Source: Cryptomeria japonica
Taxonomy: Eukaryota > Streptophyta > Pinopsida > Cupressales > Cupressaceae
NCBI RefSeq assembly: GCF_030272615.1
Contig: NC_081412.1
Location: forward strand, 474,927,657-474,991,656
Length of the DNA stretch: 64,000 bases
Direction of reading: 5' to 3'
The translations under genes were made by a program, and so were the position numbers. The notes beneath the pieces are model-generated. The model made no database searches and was not told the origin of the DNA. It saw nothing but the letters and a program-made list of their open reading frames with translations. Positions 35,863 to 47,289 of this stretch are shown here, one piece after another (position 1 is the first letter of the stretch; every line of letters begins with the position of its first letter).

Positions 35863-36714
35863 CTAGTAGAAGCTCTTTGTGACAAAAGGAATTAATTGTC
35901 CTTCAATGTTTTGTTTAGGGGTTTGTGGTTTGAATCAGGGTATGTTGAAAGTGATGCACTTGTCAGGGAAGAATGCCTAATTGATCTTTCCTCCGTGATT
36001 TATTTGTTGGTTGAATGCGGACTTCTGACACAATGCTCTACTCCTTAATGGTTCCTTGTCAAATTCATTTTTTTTGTTTTGAAGATATAATTGTATATGA
36101 CGAAGGAATGATCGATGGGATTTGAAGAGTTGTCGATTGTTGTATACAAATTTATTTCTTTTGGCAAGTTTCAAAGAACTTGGTTGCTGTTTCTTCAACT
36201 TAGTGTTATGATAAATATTCTCTCTTCTCAGAATATGAGGATTAGTCATGCACAAGCGATCAATGGTTTCCTTTGATTTGTTTTGGATTTAGTTTAGCTT
36301 GTTTTAGAAACTCAAGTTTTACTTTATCAAAGTGAAGGTTTAGATGCCCCCTCACGACAAAGTGTGTCAAATGATATGGAATACAAGCTTTCTCGATATG
36401 GAAAATTGATTTGACAACTTGGAGTTTTAAACAAGTGTTTTGGGATAGAAATTCGTTTGATTTAAAGGACCTATTTGCCAATTGTGATGATGTTTCCTGA
36501 TTTTGATAGGATAGATATGTTTATCTTGTGACTAGTTTCAGATTTGAGACACCCTTGCTTGATGGAAATTTGCTTTTAGAAATATCTTTTGATACTCTAT
36601 TTTTCGGTTTTTCTGTTTGATGAAGTTCAAGCTGATGAAGGAAAGTTTCTGAAATTGTTCTCAAAATTTTCAAAATTTACCTCTGTTTTATCCCCCTTTT
36701 TTCTGCTTTTGGCT

Positions 36715-37085
36715 ATGTGCTAAATTAGAGACTCTATGTGCTAAAGAACGTTCTCAAAGCGCTAATGAAAAGACCCCACACGCTAACTAGTTAAAACTAT
36801 CTAACTCTATTTCAGTTTTTGTTCAAAAGGTCACACACTAATATGGACCTTCTATGCACTAACAGTTAGACCCTACGCACAAAAGTTTGGCTCCCACGAG
36901 CTAAGTTGATGCTTCCATGCATTAAACTATTTTCAAGATGTGCTAACTGCCACTGTTGATTTTAGATTCTGGGTGAAGCGCTACTGTTAAGACATGATGC
37001 ACTAAAGAGAAGGTTTAATGCACTAAAAGATGGTTCCTATGCGCTAAGAAGTTGCTCTTACGTGCTAAACTACCCTGAAAAATAT
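36715..37085 (-). repeat. 21-bp repeat array A in the Tat leader
   Basis: On the plus strand the word AYGYR-CTAA recurs with the C of CTAA at 36720, 36741, 36762, 36783, then 36838, 36859, 36880, 36901, 36922, 36943, then 36981, 37002, 37023, 37044, 37065. Every step inside a group is exactly 21; the two breaks (55 and 38) are indels. The unit is CTAA, about 11 variable bases (often with a central GG or CC), then AYGYR. Confidence 0.88.
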
Positions 37086-38596
37086 TGACTTGGTCGTTTT
37101 TCTGCAATTTTGAAATTTTGCCTTGAGTTTTTAGTGCTGATAGATGATTTTCTGAAGTAACAAATGAAAGCACGACACCAAAGAGACAACCATTTTTCTT
37201 AATCTAAACAATAAGTGTATGTTATGTGAGGATGTGTTCAAATCCCCAATGTTTCAACAGGTTTGGATACAACATGTACTTCAATCAGACTCTTTTATTC
37301 AAGGGTCATAAGTAATATCATAGCCCACTAGTCTCGATACTCCATCAGCTCAAACAGTCGTGTCACCCCCTAGAGGGCGCCCATTTTTTTGCCTTTTGCT
37401 AGAAATTATTCCAAAGTGAATTGCTTCACAATTGAGTAGTTATCTTGGGAGATATATGGTGAGAGATCTTGGGGGCAGATTCTTCCCCACCCTTACACTA
37501 TGATATTACAAATGTTTGGTTACTGACTCGGCTCAAAGTTTCTATGCTAAGGTTTGTAATCAAGCTTCCTGTTTGGCCATCAGTGATAAACTCCCTTGGG
37601 AGGCTTCCCAACCTTTAGAACAAAGGCTTTATGTATCTCAAGGATACTGGGGGAAGGCTAATCACTACGCGCAACCATTGAAAAGGACTTTCGTCACTTT
37701 CCACTTTTGATTATAGTGGGTTGGAATACTTGGCTTCAAAGTCGTTCCCCACTTAGGTCATTCCCTTCACACCGGTCAAAGAATGGCTTTAAGAGTTTTT
37801 CAACCCCTTGGGAAGGCAGGCCTGCTAAAGGTTTTATTTCTTGAAATACTGAAAGCATAAGAGTGGTTTGGCTTTTTGATCACCCAATTAAGGGAGAGCA
37901 TATACCTTCCACTTTCGAGACAAGGCAATCAAGTTGTTCTTTTTATCCCTTCAAAGAAATGATTTGTTTAATCCTATATGGAGATGTTGCTCCATGAAAA
38001 CATGATGTTCTTTTTAGCTTTTAAGTCAACGATTTTTTGATCTATTGAAAATGAACCTGGTCAAAAAAATAAATGTGATGCTTGGTCAACAAAAGAAATC
38101 AATTGAAAAGGGAAGATCTTCCCTCTTTAGCTGAAAAAGACTTTTGAGACTTGGCGTGATTCTTTACTTTGCCAAAAATCTAAAATGGATCCTTTTATAC
38201 ACCAAAGGATGGTGAAGTTATTTTTAATCCATTTTTTTGCAAAACTTTGAAAAACAAAATTGATTTGTTCTTTTTAAAACCCCATGTAAAGATTTTCTCT
38301 TCTAGAAAAGAAAGAAAAGATTTGTTTTCTGGTTCCTTTTAAAGCCCAAAATAAAAGTGAGTTCAGTTTTACCCCACAAGAATTAAATGACCTTAAATTT
38401 TAACTAACTTAACTAAGTTAGTAAAAACTTAAATTATTGTAACTCTAAAAGTAAAAATATGCTCCTCGCTGCAAGAAAAATGTTAAAGACCCTGCAAAAT
38501 ACCAACTAAAATACTTAGAAAAATACAGGCTCTTGTGGACTTCAACAAGTCTATTTTTAGGCTCAGTTACAATTTTAGTTTTTGCCTCTATCTGTG

Positions 38597-38875
38597 ATGC
38601 GCTATAGAACAGACTGTACGTGCTACAAAATAACTTGGATGAGCTATCGGACAGACCCGACGTGCTAAGTTGTTTTCCTGATGTGCTATTTTGTTTTTCT
38701 CCTGCACCGAGACCTACAATAAACTATTAGAAATATGATGTGCTAAGATATGATCTGCACATGCTGGGGAATGAGTCTCATGTGCTAAATAGTGAGCTAG
38801 ATGCACTAGAAGATTAACTAGATGCACTAAGGAATGGCTCCTACATGCTGATTCCTGTTTCCCGCATACCTGCAA
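38597..38875 (-). repeat. 21-bp repeat array B in the Tat leader
   Basis: The same word, with C at 38602, 38623, 38644, 38665, 38686, 38707, then 38743, 38764, 38785, 38806, 38827, 38848 and a faint 38869. All steps are 21 except one of 36. It begins about 40 bases downstream of the primer site in element sense, 1.5 kb from array A, and follows the same consensus. Confidence 0.88.
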
Positions 38876-38916
38876 AAGTGATTATTTTAAAAAACAAATT
38901 TTATTAATGGGGTCGA

Positions 38917-38934
38917 GCCCCATGGTGGGCGCCA
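38917..38934 (-). other. Primer binding site of the Tat element
   Basis: In element sense TGGCGCCCACCATGGGGC, four bases from the LTR edge. TGGCGCC-type primer sites are usual for Ty3/gypsy elements of this branch; the exact tRNA is not assigned. Confidence 0.7.
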
Positions 38935-38938
38935 GAAT

Positions 38939-40016
38939 TGTATGCAGGGAAAGTAGGTCAATGAAACTCAAAACATGAAAAATGAAGCTCAAATAATCTT
39001 TCTCACACACCCACAGGACTTCTTGGTGCAAGTTATGGAGCTATGAAGGATAGCTCAACTTCCCAAGGTTGGTTCCATGGTTCTCTATCTCACAAGGTCC
39101 CTCAAGCCAATGCCTTTACTCTCAGATCATTGAGCAAAGTGGCTTAGGGATTACAAATGCAAGAATGAGGGATGCTTTTGATTGATTTTAACATGAATGC
39201 ATCCTATTTATGGATGATTCTACAAATGAGTTAAACCAGATTATAAGATGACAAGGTTAGTTTAAATACTATCCTAAAATGATATACTAGTTAGTGATTT
39301 AAGCTAGGGAAATAGTCTAATATGCTTATTAGATTAATTCCTATTGCAAAGAGAGTCTAGATGTATTGATAAAAATGAGCATAAATAAGATACTAAAAGC
39401 TTGCATGGATCCTTAAAATGGAGGAAGTAGAGCTCTATTTATAGTGAAAATAGGGCAATGGATGGTCAGGATTGAAAGAGTTAATCAAGGGTCAAGATTG
39501 AAAGTTGTCAATCCATGTTTTCAATTTTCACCAATAAAATGGTGGCAATTGTCAACATAAGGCTGGTTGAGAGGAAAGGTAAGAAGCATTAAATTCTTGA
39601 GAAGACATGAAGGTTAACTTAGGAGGTAAGGGTTAAGGTTAGGTTAAGGTTATCCATTGGATAAATCTTTTACCCAAAGGATAAACTCTTGTGCAAAGGT
39701 TAAAGGGATAACCATGGTCAAAGCAATAAATGCTTGACAAGACTCTTGGGTTATATGGAGGTTAAGTTAGGAAAAAAGTATCTAATCATGCTACTAAGGG
39801 TTAGTTAATCATTAATGGTTTGAAGACTTTGGGGATAAATTTGTAAGAGTCCTTTCAAAATTGGGGGCATTCAACAAGTTAGCTTGTTGAATGGATAAAG
39901 GCTTTAATGCTTTTTGAAGACTTTACTCCAAATTTGAGAAGTGACCTCCTCAAATTTAGGGAAAGGGGATAATGAATAGGTTTGGGTTAATTGATAATGC
40001 AAGGGGATAATGATTG
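38939..40016 (-). repeat. 5' LTR of the Tat element (outer end uncertain)
   Basis: The inner end is TGTATGCAGGG on the plus strand. The outer end is not defined: Copia LTR sequence takes over near 40017 and no second copy exists. It contains a minus-strand TATA box at 39434-39443 and a run of GGTTAAGGTTA-like words at 39625-39650. Confidence 0.6.
39434..39443 (-). promoter_or_regulatory. TATA box of the Tat LTR
   Basis: CTATAAATAG in element sense, inside the LTR and about 500 bp upstream of its inner end, in the right orientation to drive the element. Confidence 0.55.
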
Positions 40017-40760
40017 TAGGCTGACATGACTTCATCTGGTTATCGGTATTGGAAGATGACATCATTTTGGGAGATCCGACATTTGCAATTGATTTTGATA
40101 TTTATGTATATATGTTATTGAGTCGACGTGTATATTCACTTTGTAATTATCTATGTAAGCCGACATAAGGCATGATGGATTGTAAGGGTATATAGGTCAG
40201 TTGATTAGATCATTTTTTAATATGTAAGAGTGTGAATAATATGCAAGATATGTGAGAGAGATCATGCATGTGAGGACATTTATGTAAGAAGTTATTCCAG
40301 TAAGGGTTTAGGGTTTTGGACTGGAATAGACAGTGCTTACCCAAAACTGTATTCGGGCATAAATGATGCTATCATTGAAGTTCACTCATTTCTCTAGATT
40401 GTAGTCTGGATTTGTATATAGTCAATGAGGCTCCTTTTGTGATTGAGCAGTGTGCTCTAGGCTGTAAGCCTTCCTGCTAGTGGAGGCCCCTATATTTTGT
40501 AATATTTTTTTATATAGCTAGATGATTGATATTGTGGGTCACAAATCCCACCATGGTTTTTCCTCTTTGAGGTTTTCCACAAATAATTCTTTGTGTCATG
40601 GTATTCATTTGTGTGATTGGCTTATTGATTTCTTTACTTCTTTCAATCTTATATGTACCGATATACTGGTTGGTGAATGCATGTTTTGATAAGGTTAAAT
40701 TTGAACATTCTGGTAGACCACTGATTCACTCCCCCCTCTCAGAGTTCTTATATTCAAACA
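40017..40760 (+). repeat. 5' LTR of copy A, 5'-truncated
   Basis: Matches 45756-46491 through long blocks such as GACATCATTTTGGGAGAT, GGCATGATGGATTGTAAGGG and CCCACCATGGTTTTTCC. It ends TTCAAACA (CCAACA mutated). Confidence 0.88.
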
Positions 40761-40762
40761 AT

Positions 40763-40774
40763 TGGTATCAATTC
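40763..40774 (+). other. Primer binding site, partly eroded
   Basis: TGGTATCAATTC keeps the first eight bases of the initiator-Met-tRNA site TGGTATCAGAGC, two bases from the LTR. Confidence 0.7.
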
Positions 40775-40827
40775 CTTGTGCCTCGAAGGAAGTTTAAAAT
40801 CTTGAGGAAGATCCTAAATCTAAATCC

Positions 40828-41795
40828 ATGAATATGAATTTGGTGAAGCAACTTGAGGTAGCACTTGAATATTATGATGTTGAAAGCGTGAAGAGCGTGA
40901 AGTTACAAGATGAATTGAATTCTACTTAGAAATTCATTCTTATCCTATAGGAGAGGCTATCATCTGGTCAAGCTAGGACGAAGGAACTTTTGCAAAATAA
41001 GAATAATGAAGAGAAAAATGCCCTTAATGAGAAATGTGAGAAGCTGAGTCAAGAGAACATGGTCATGAGGAATGAAATGCAAGCCTTAACTATGAGGATG
41101 CCAAAAGAGATTGAGGATCAAAAAAAAGAAGGAAGAAAATATTGCTATATCTCTGAAAGACAAATTTGAAGAATGCTCTCGGTTGGTTCATGAGAATGAG
41201 ATCTTGAGAACTGATTTAGTACAATCCCTGAGTAATGAACAAGAACTTAAAAGACAAATGATAATTCTACGAGATGATCTGACTGTTGCAAGTGAGTACA
41301 AAGAAAAATTCAAGGTTGGTTCAACTCAACTTGATGAGTTATTAAAATGTCAAAGACAAAATGGAGATTCCAATGGACTTGGATTTGAACAAGGTGAGAG
41401 CTCTAGTACTACAAATGAGGATCAAAACTAGAAGGCACTGGTAAGGCAGCTTAATGCTTACAAATTAAATGGTAGATGCTTTGTTTGTAATAAATTTGGT
41501 CACATGGCTAGGCAATGTAGAAATAGAGAAAATCAAAACTATAATTCAGCTCCTGGTTAATATTCTAAATGTAATAAGTATGGTCATATGACAGAAGATT
41601 GCAGAATAAATGTTAAATGTTATGCATGTAGAAAATTTGGACATATGGCTAATCAGTGCAGGTCAAGCAATTCCAAAGAACAATGTTACATGTAATGAAT
41701 GCAATGAGGTTGGACATATTACTAAGTTTTGTAGAAGCATAAATACATCGGTTAACAATGAGAAAGGAAAAAAGAAGGTTAATGAAATCCGATAA
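40828..41795 (+). pseudogene. gag: Gag of copy A: coiled coil plus four zinc knuckles
   Basis: Start taken at ATG 40828 (MNMNLVKQLEVALEYYDVE). Two stops and a frame change near 41105 precede the open piece 41111-41431. To about residue 190 the protein is a Lys/Glu-rich coiled coil (ECSRLVHENEILRTDLVQSL). After a stop at 41431 come CFVCNKFGHMARQC (about 41480-41520), SKCNKYGHMTEDC with its first Cys lost, CYACRKFGHMANQC and, in the next frame, CNECNEVGHITKFC (about 41695-41735). No UBN2-type capsid region is visible ahead of the coiled coil, so this gag may bind RNA but rely on another capsid. Copy B at 51 kb has the same plan. Confidence 0.75.
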
Positions 41796-42277
41796 GATCA
41801 TATGAAGAAATGGGTCAGGAAGTCAGAAGATCAATCAACAGATGAAAATGCTCTGGTTACTCAACTGATAGAGGAGGTTGCTCCTGTACCGACAGGAAGC
41901 TCATCTGGTAACTAAGGAACATACCTTAGGGGTAGGAAAAATTCATGACAATATTTCTTATTCCCTGGAAAGAGGTTCTGGAAGATGTTCTAGACATAGA
42001 AGATGTTTATCCGACATGGAGATATTAGATTGAGATCTGGTATCTTTCATTGGAAGTCATTCATATCAATGATGGATTAGGGTTTTTCTTAGAGGTTAAA
42101 AGGTTGAATTCACTTCATTTACTTTGCATTCAAAGTGATTCAGAGCAATTTAGAGCAATTCAGAGTGAGTCTAAGGCAAGTCAGTGTAATTGATATCTTC
42201 TTGAGCGATTTCACCAGTGATAAGAAAAGTTCTTAGGGTTTTCACCGACAACTATTCATATGTATTTATATTTCATC

Positions 42278-45200
42278 ATGGATGCAGGATCATCATCAGC
42301 ATCTTCTTTTATTACAAATCCTACTATTGTTGAGGTCAAGGACCATCCTAGGTCATTTTTTAAGCAATATCCACATATAGCCACCTTGGATGATTTGGTT
42401 GGTGCTTTTTCTCATGTCCAGAAAGAAGTCATATATGTTGAAGATGTCAGAGCTTACATTCACTGTCATATTGAGGATTTGGGAACCATAGATATTAATA
42501 CCATGTATATGAGTGAATTAATGGCAGATTCTAGAAATATTAAGCCTGAGTATCAGTATATTGAGGATCTATAGTTTACCGACATTTTGGATATCCTTGA
42601 ATTCGAGGATGAGATTGTTAGATATGTTTTAAGAAGAGTTCATGGAGAATTCATCTGGTTGGATAGACCGTATAAGATCTTGAAGGAGGCCATCAAGGAA
42701 ATCATCGGTTTGTAGCAGATTGAGCAACGTCCAGAGAAGAAAGTTTGTAATGATCAGGTCAACAAAATCACTAACACAACATCAGACAAGCGATCAATGA
42801 CGATTAGCACTATCACTGATAGAGATATCAGATTCATAAGCATGATTATTGGTGGATGTTAGATGAATTTTTAATTAACCTAGGGAAGATCAAAGGAGAG
42901 AAGAAGGGAACATTTTGGTATTAAAAATCTTCTTGTCTATTTGATTCAATTTTTCATTAATGAAACTCCTAGTTTTGGGAAGAGACAATCGACATTTGAT
43001 ATCCTTGTAGGAAGGCAACTGAAACAATCCATTGGGAGTTTGGGTAGTCAGCAAGATGACAAAGTATGAGATTACTTTAAGGCATTTTAGAAAGATATGA
43101 ATTCTAGGGAGAGGGTTCTAAATCAAATTGTTGAGAAATATTCAACTGAGATATGCTTTATGGTTAAGAAAGATGAAAGTTTGATGGAAGAGATGGGTTA
43201 TGAAGTTGATGCACAAATTCTAGATTCTTATGCACATTTTCTAATTGATGCACCTATTGATGAAGTTAAGAAAACCTTTGGTACTACTAAGAAGAAAAAG
43301 AAAGAGCTTGAAAATGAGTTTAACTGAAAGAAGAGGGAGAAGCAACAGGGAAAGGCAAGAAAATTTGTGGAACATGTATCTGAAGACATCAAGGCATTAG
43401 TTAATGTTGTTCTAGAAAAAGGAAGGAAGAGGAAAGAACCAGAGATTTTTATTGAGCCTATTCCACCAGAATCTGGATCTGATGATGACACAACCTTAAC
43501 ATTCAAGAGGGTATTAAGGAAGAAAAATGAAGAGACTAAGGTGGAAGAAAAGAAGCAACCAGTTAGGAAAGTTACAATTAGGATACAAGCTCATAAACTA
43601 GCTGCAAAGGGAACACTTTCTACCACATTTGGTACTACAAGAAGATAAAAGATGGATGACACTAATCTTACACTTGTATCTGGTAATGTAACTATTATTC
43701 CACCCAAGACTTGTGCAAAATTAGTAGATCAAATAACTAAGGATGGTATGTTGACAAATGTACAACTTTATTATGAGCATTTGGATGATGATGAATAGAG
43801 AGAAGTTGAGGAAGTAGTTTAATTATATGTGGATATATATAAGAAAGCCTTGTTAGAAATTGAAAATCAAATACCAGCATAGTTATATGAAAAATTAGAT
43901 GCTATAAGATTATCAACAATGGAGGAGGACATGCATATAAAGATTTATGATTTGTTATCTACTTTTGCAACTCTTACTCCAGAGGAGTTGGACAAGACTC
44001 TTAAGGTTGCAGAGAGGAAAATATTTCATAGAAAGAATATGATAGTCATCCTTATGTTAGGTAGGGTTAATGAGATGGTCAAGGAGACCCACAAGACATG
44101 GGTTCAATTATTTGCAAAAAACCCTGGTTTTTATACTTCACCGAAGGCTAAAACTGATACTATAGACATCCGACTGAAGGAAAAGGTAAAGGTATAATGG
44201 GCACCTCATCTACAATTTTGAAAAATATAAAGATATTGGATATATAGCCCCCGATAGAAAATAATGTACAAGAGAATGTTTAGATACTAGTAGAATAAGA
44301 GAATGTATAGGCTACTAATGTTGTGGACAATAGTCCTTTGGATCCGAATGTATAGGTTGAGGTCATAGTTCATAAGGAGGAATTGATAGTAACGAATACT
44401 ACACCAACAGGTGAAGCCACCGATGCAAGAGAGGAAGCTATAAAAGTTAAACCATGAGAGGAGAAGAAAGATGAATCTAGAAGGGAACTGGTAGTGAGCC
44501 CATCATTGTTGTCAATCGACACCTCATAGGTTGAACAGAAAAGCATAACTGAGATGAGTTCTACTAAGCTCATGATGATGGCTACATAGAATATGATGAA
44601 GGAAGGATCTATGGACAAAGGAGTTATTGATCAGTATGTCAGTGTTTTAAAGAGACTTGTTTCAGAGTGCAAATTTGACAAAAAAGAAATCCCATCTGGC
44701 AAGCTTAAGATAATCACAAAGCACATTTCAAAGGACTTTCAATCTTTACAGATGATATCAAATCAATAGGCACTGGAGAGGTTTACACAAGCCAAGAGAG
44801 AAACATTTGATCAGATGATTGAGTTGGAGAAGAATGACATAAATGATAAGCTGAAGTTGATTTATAATGCATTAAGCCAGCGTACTAATATTTACAGAGT
44901 ATGTTGTAACATAGCTTTACTTTCAGTAGATTTAGATAAAATAATTAAGGATACTCAAGAGAAGATTGTAGGTATAGTCAATTCTTTTGATGGATCACAT
45001 TCTTTGACTACATCTATTAATGGTCAGATTTTGGTTTTGGAAGCCCTAGTTTTAGCTCTTGAGAGGGATAGATATCAAATCATAAGGAGAGCTAGAGGTC
45101 TTAGAGGATTTGTGAGTCCCCAGTTAGACTCATTAAGTATACATAAGAAGGAGTGTATTGATATGGTTGGTAAGCCCACACCTGCAGAACTTAAGGATAA

Positions 45201-45303
45201 AGAGTCATATTCCCATATGCTTAATGGACTTGTATCTATTTCTGGCACACTCAAATCAGGTTGGGATGCCTATCTAGAGCTTTTGGAAAAAACCTGTCTG
45301 TAA
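42278..45303 (+). pseudogene. Extra ORF of copy A, about 1,000 codons, degenerate
   Basis: Starts MDAGSSSASSF at 42278. The first block (to about 42715) includes DEIVRYVLRRVHGEFIWLD and EAIKEIIGL, both mirrored in copy B (52 kb). A second globular part spans 43097-43327. A Lys/Glu-rich linker follows (43367-43648, with KRKEPEIFIEPIPPESGSDD), then 43919-44197, a low-complexity acidic section full of stops, and a helical C-terminal domain at 44815-45303 (RDRYQIIRRARGLRGFVSP; ends LEKTCL). The end lies about 280 bases before the polypurine tract. Many of its stops are TAG where Gln would fit. No catalytic motif was recognised. Related to 2343-4351 and to copy B; possible distant likeness to plant-mobile-domain proteins is unproven. 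Confidence 0.65.
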
Positions 45304-45580
45304 ATTTTCAAATATATTCAGCTTCGTTAAGGTATTTTGGGACATTCTTTGTACATTCTTTCATTCTTTGTCCTGGTTTTTTTTTTTTTTTTGGCATTGA
45401 TGTCAAAGGAGGAGTATAGGTAAATAATCTATTCTTGGCATTGGGAGATATGGAGGTATGGAGTATTTTTTTATGGATCATGATCTCAGTTGGATATTGA
45501 GCTCAAGGGGAGCAATCTCAGGATGAAATAGATAGATGAAAACCATTATCATTTTTCACATGATTGTTGCCATCAATGCC

Positions 45581-45592
45581 AAAGGGGGATAT
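45581..45592 (+). other. Polypurine tract of copy A
   Basis: AAAGGGGGATAT directly before TGTTGG, identical to the tracts at 15676 and 17937 (reverse). Confidence 0.85.
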
Positions 45593-46491
45593 TGTTGGCA
45601 ATTGACACTCATTTGATTGGTTTCCATATGTTTTCATTGATGGCAACATGTTCTGGCATTCATATTTTGGTTTCGATGATTACTGACAGATACTTCATTG
45701 GCACCGATAGGTATCTTCACCAGTTGGAAGGAATTCTTTGGTTACCGACATTGCAAGTCGACATGAATTCATTAGGTTATCGATATTGGAGGCTGACATC
45801 ATTTTGGGAGATTCAACATCGGCAATTAATTTTGATATTTATGTATATATGTTATTTAGCCAACATGTATATTCACTTTGTAATTATCTATGTAAGCCGG
45901 CATAAGGCATGATGGATTGTAAGGGTATATATGTAAGTTGATTAGGTCATTTTGTAATATGTAAGAGTGTGAAGAATATGCGAGATATGTGTGAGAGATC
46001 ATGTTTGTGAGGACATCTATGTAAGAGGTTATTCTGGTAAGGGTTTAGGGTTTCAGACCAAAACAAACAGAGCTTAACCAAAACTGTATTTAGGCATAGA
46101 AGATTCTATCATTGAAGTTCACCCATTTCTTTGGATTGTAGTCTTGATTTGTATGTAGTCAGGGAGGTTCCTTTTGTGATTGAGTAGAGTGCTCTAGGCT
46201 GTAAGCCTTCCTGAAAGTACAAGCCCCTTTATTTTGTAATATATTTTCATATGCCAGTGGATTGATATTGTGGGTCACAAATCCCACCATGGTTTTTCCT
46301 CTTTGAGGTTTTCCACATATAATTCTCTTTTTTATGTTATTTATGTGATTTACTTATTGATTGATTTACTTATTTCAATCTTATATGTATCAGTATACTG
46401 GTTGGTGAATGCATATTTTGATAAGGTTAAATTTGAACATTCTAGTAGAACACTGATTCACCCCTCCTCTCAATGTTCTTGGATTCCAACA
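45593..46491 (+). repeat. 3' LTR of copy A (899 bp)
   Basis: TGTTGGCAATTG...GGATTCCAACA, with perfect TGTTGG/CCAACA ends. It contains GGGTATATATG (a weak TATA-like site, about 45926) and the conserved CCCACCATGGTTTTTCC block. Confidence 0.9.
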
Positions 46492-47289
46492 CCATGGAAT
46501 AAAACCATAGGGTATAAATACATAACCAAGGAACATAGAACAACATCATGAATGCCCAATTTTTTTTAATCAAAATATTCACATTATAATTAGAATAAAC
46601 TAAACATAAATTAGCACATATGACCACACACATGGAAAGAGCCTTCACCAAAGCAATGAAAATGAAGAGCCAAGCACAAATATAATTCAAATATGAATCC
46701 AAATCCATGTGAAATCCTCTATAGTGAGGCAAAACACATCTCACTAGAGCAGTAAACAATCATCAACAACAAGGCATACATCCTCTTGCCAGAGCAAAAA
46801 CATTGCATAGAAATCACCTCAACAATGAGGTGTCAACCCTCCTACCAAAGCATAAATTATCATAAATAACATCAAGATGAAATCTTAGACATCTCTAAGA
46901 AGCTTAAAAAAATTATATATAGCCTATAGAAGGACTCAAAAACCAATCCAACAAAACACAAATGATGAAAACTCCAGAACTGAAAAATTACTTAGACTGG
47001 CGCATACAAAACCTGTTTTGGCACATATAAAACATAGATTGGTGCATATGACTGATATTTTGTCACATATGATTAATTTTTTAGTAAATATGATCATTCT
47101 TTTAGTGCATTTGAATTAGAATGCAAAATTTAGAAAAGACAGAACCAAAACTTCAGAAAAATGTCAAGTTTTGTCTCTAGGTTCATGAAATGACTAAGGA
47201 TCATTCCTAGAAGGATTGAGACACTAAATAAAAAATATAATTAATATCCTAAATAGGGATTATAAAAATCCAAGGAAGATTGAGAAAAA
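46492..47289. other. Unassigned stretch
   Basis: AT-rich, with no coding sequence. A phrase GCA(C/T)ATA(A/T)... recurs at 46990-47110 (GGCGCATACAAAA, GGCACATATAAAA, GGTGCATATGACT) in loose repeats of about 20-25 bp. It may include a LINE 5' end just before 47290. Confidence 0.35.

Larger units (their letters stand above)
35863..38916 (-). other. Leader (5' untranslated region) of the Tat element
   Basis: About 3 kb between primer site and gag start. It contains two arrays of a 21-bp repeat (listed separately) and otherwise no supported gene. Minus-strand ORFs at 36260-36481 and 35977-36255 have no recognisable features; a short upstream part of gag could lie in the latter. A GC-rich GAGGGCGCCC at 37370-37380 resembles part of a primer site but has no LTR beside it. 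Confidence 0.55.
29385..40016 (-). mobile_element. Ty3/gypsy element of the Tat type, truncated
   Basis: Reads on the minus strand: LTR (from about 40016 to 38939), primer site (38917-38934), a leader of about 3 kb, gag (from 35862), protease (about 33640), a 1.2-kb linker, RT and RNase H (31806-30480), a second RNase H-like domain (about 30130) and the first zinc segment of integrase (to 29385). The order and the second RNase H mark the Tat/Ogre branch. The integrase core, 3' leader and 3' LTR are gone. Stops and frame changes are spread throughout. The right end abuts the truncated LTR of the next element, so the boundary near 40016 is approximate. Confidence 0.82.
40017..46491 (+). mobile_element. 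Copia-like element with gag and an extra ORF, no pol (copy A)
   Basis: A truncated 5' LTR (40017-40760), a primer-site-like sequence (40763-40774), gag with four zinc knuckles, a long extra ORF, a polypurine tract (45581-45592) and a complete 3' LTR (45593-46491). The 4.8-kb interior has no protease, integrase, RT or RNase H, yet it is not simply shrunken: about 1,000 codons of another ORF fill the space. Ends, primer site and tract match the Copia families nearby, so movement in trans is likely. The 5' end is missing (about 160 bases of LTR), so no target duplication can be checked. Confidence 0.82.

Noticed and set aside
37516-37710. 64-codon plus-strand ORF in the Tat leader
   Set aside because: It runs against the element, has no family features and is of a length expected by chance.
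36715-38875. CRISPR-like array
   Set aside because: The unit is 21 bp with a short conserved word and drifting remainder, there are no separate repeats and spacers, and it lies in a plant retrotransposon leader.
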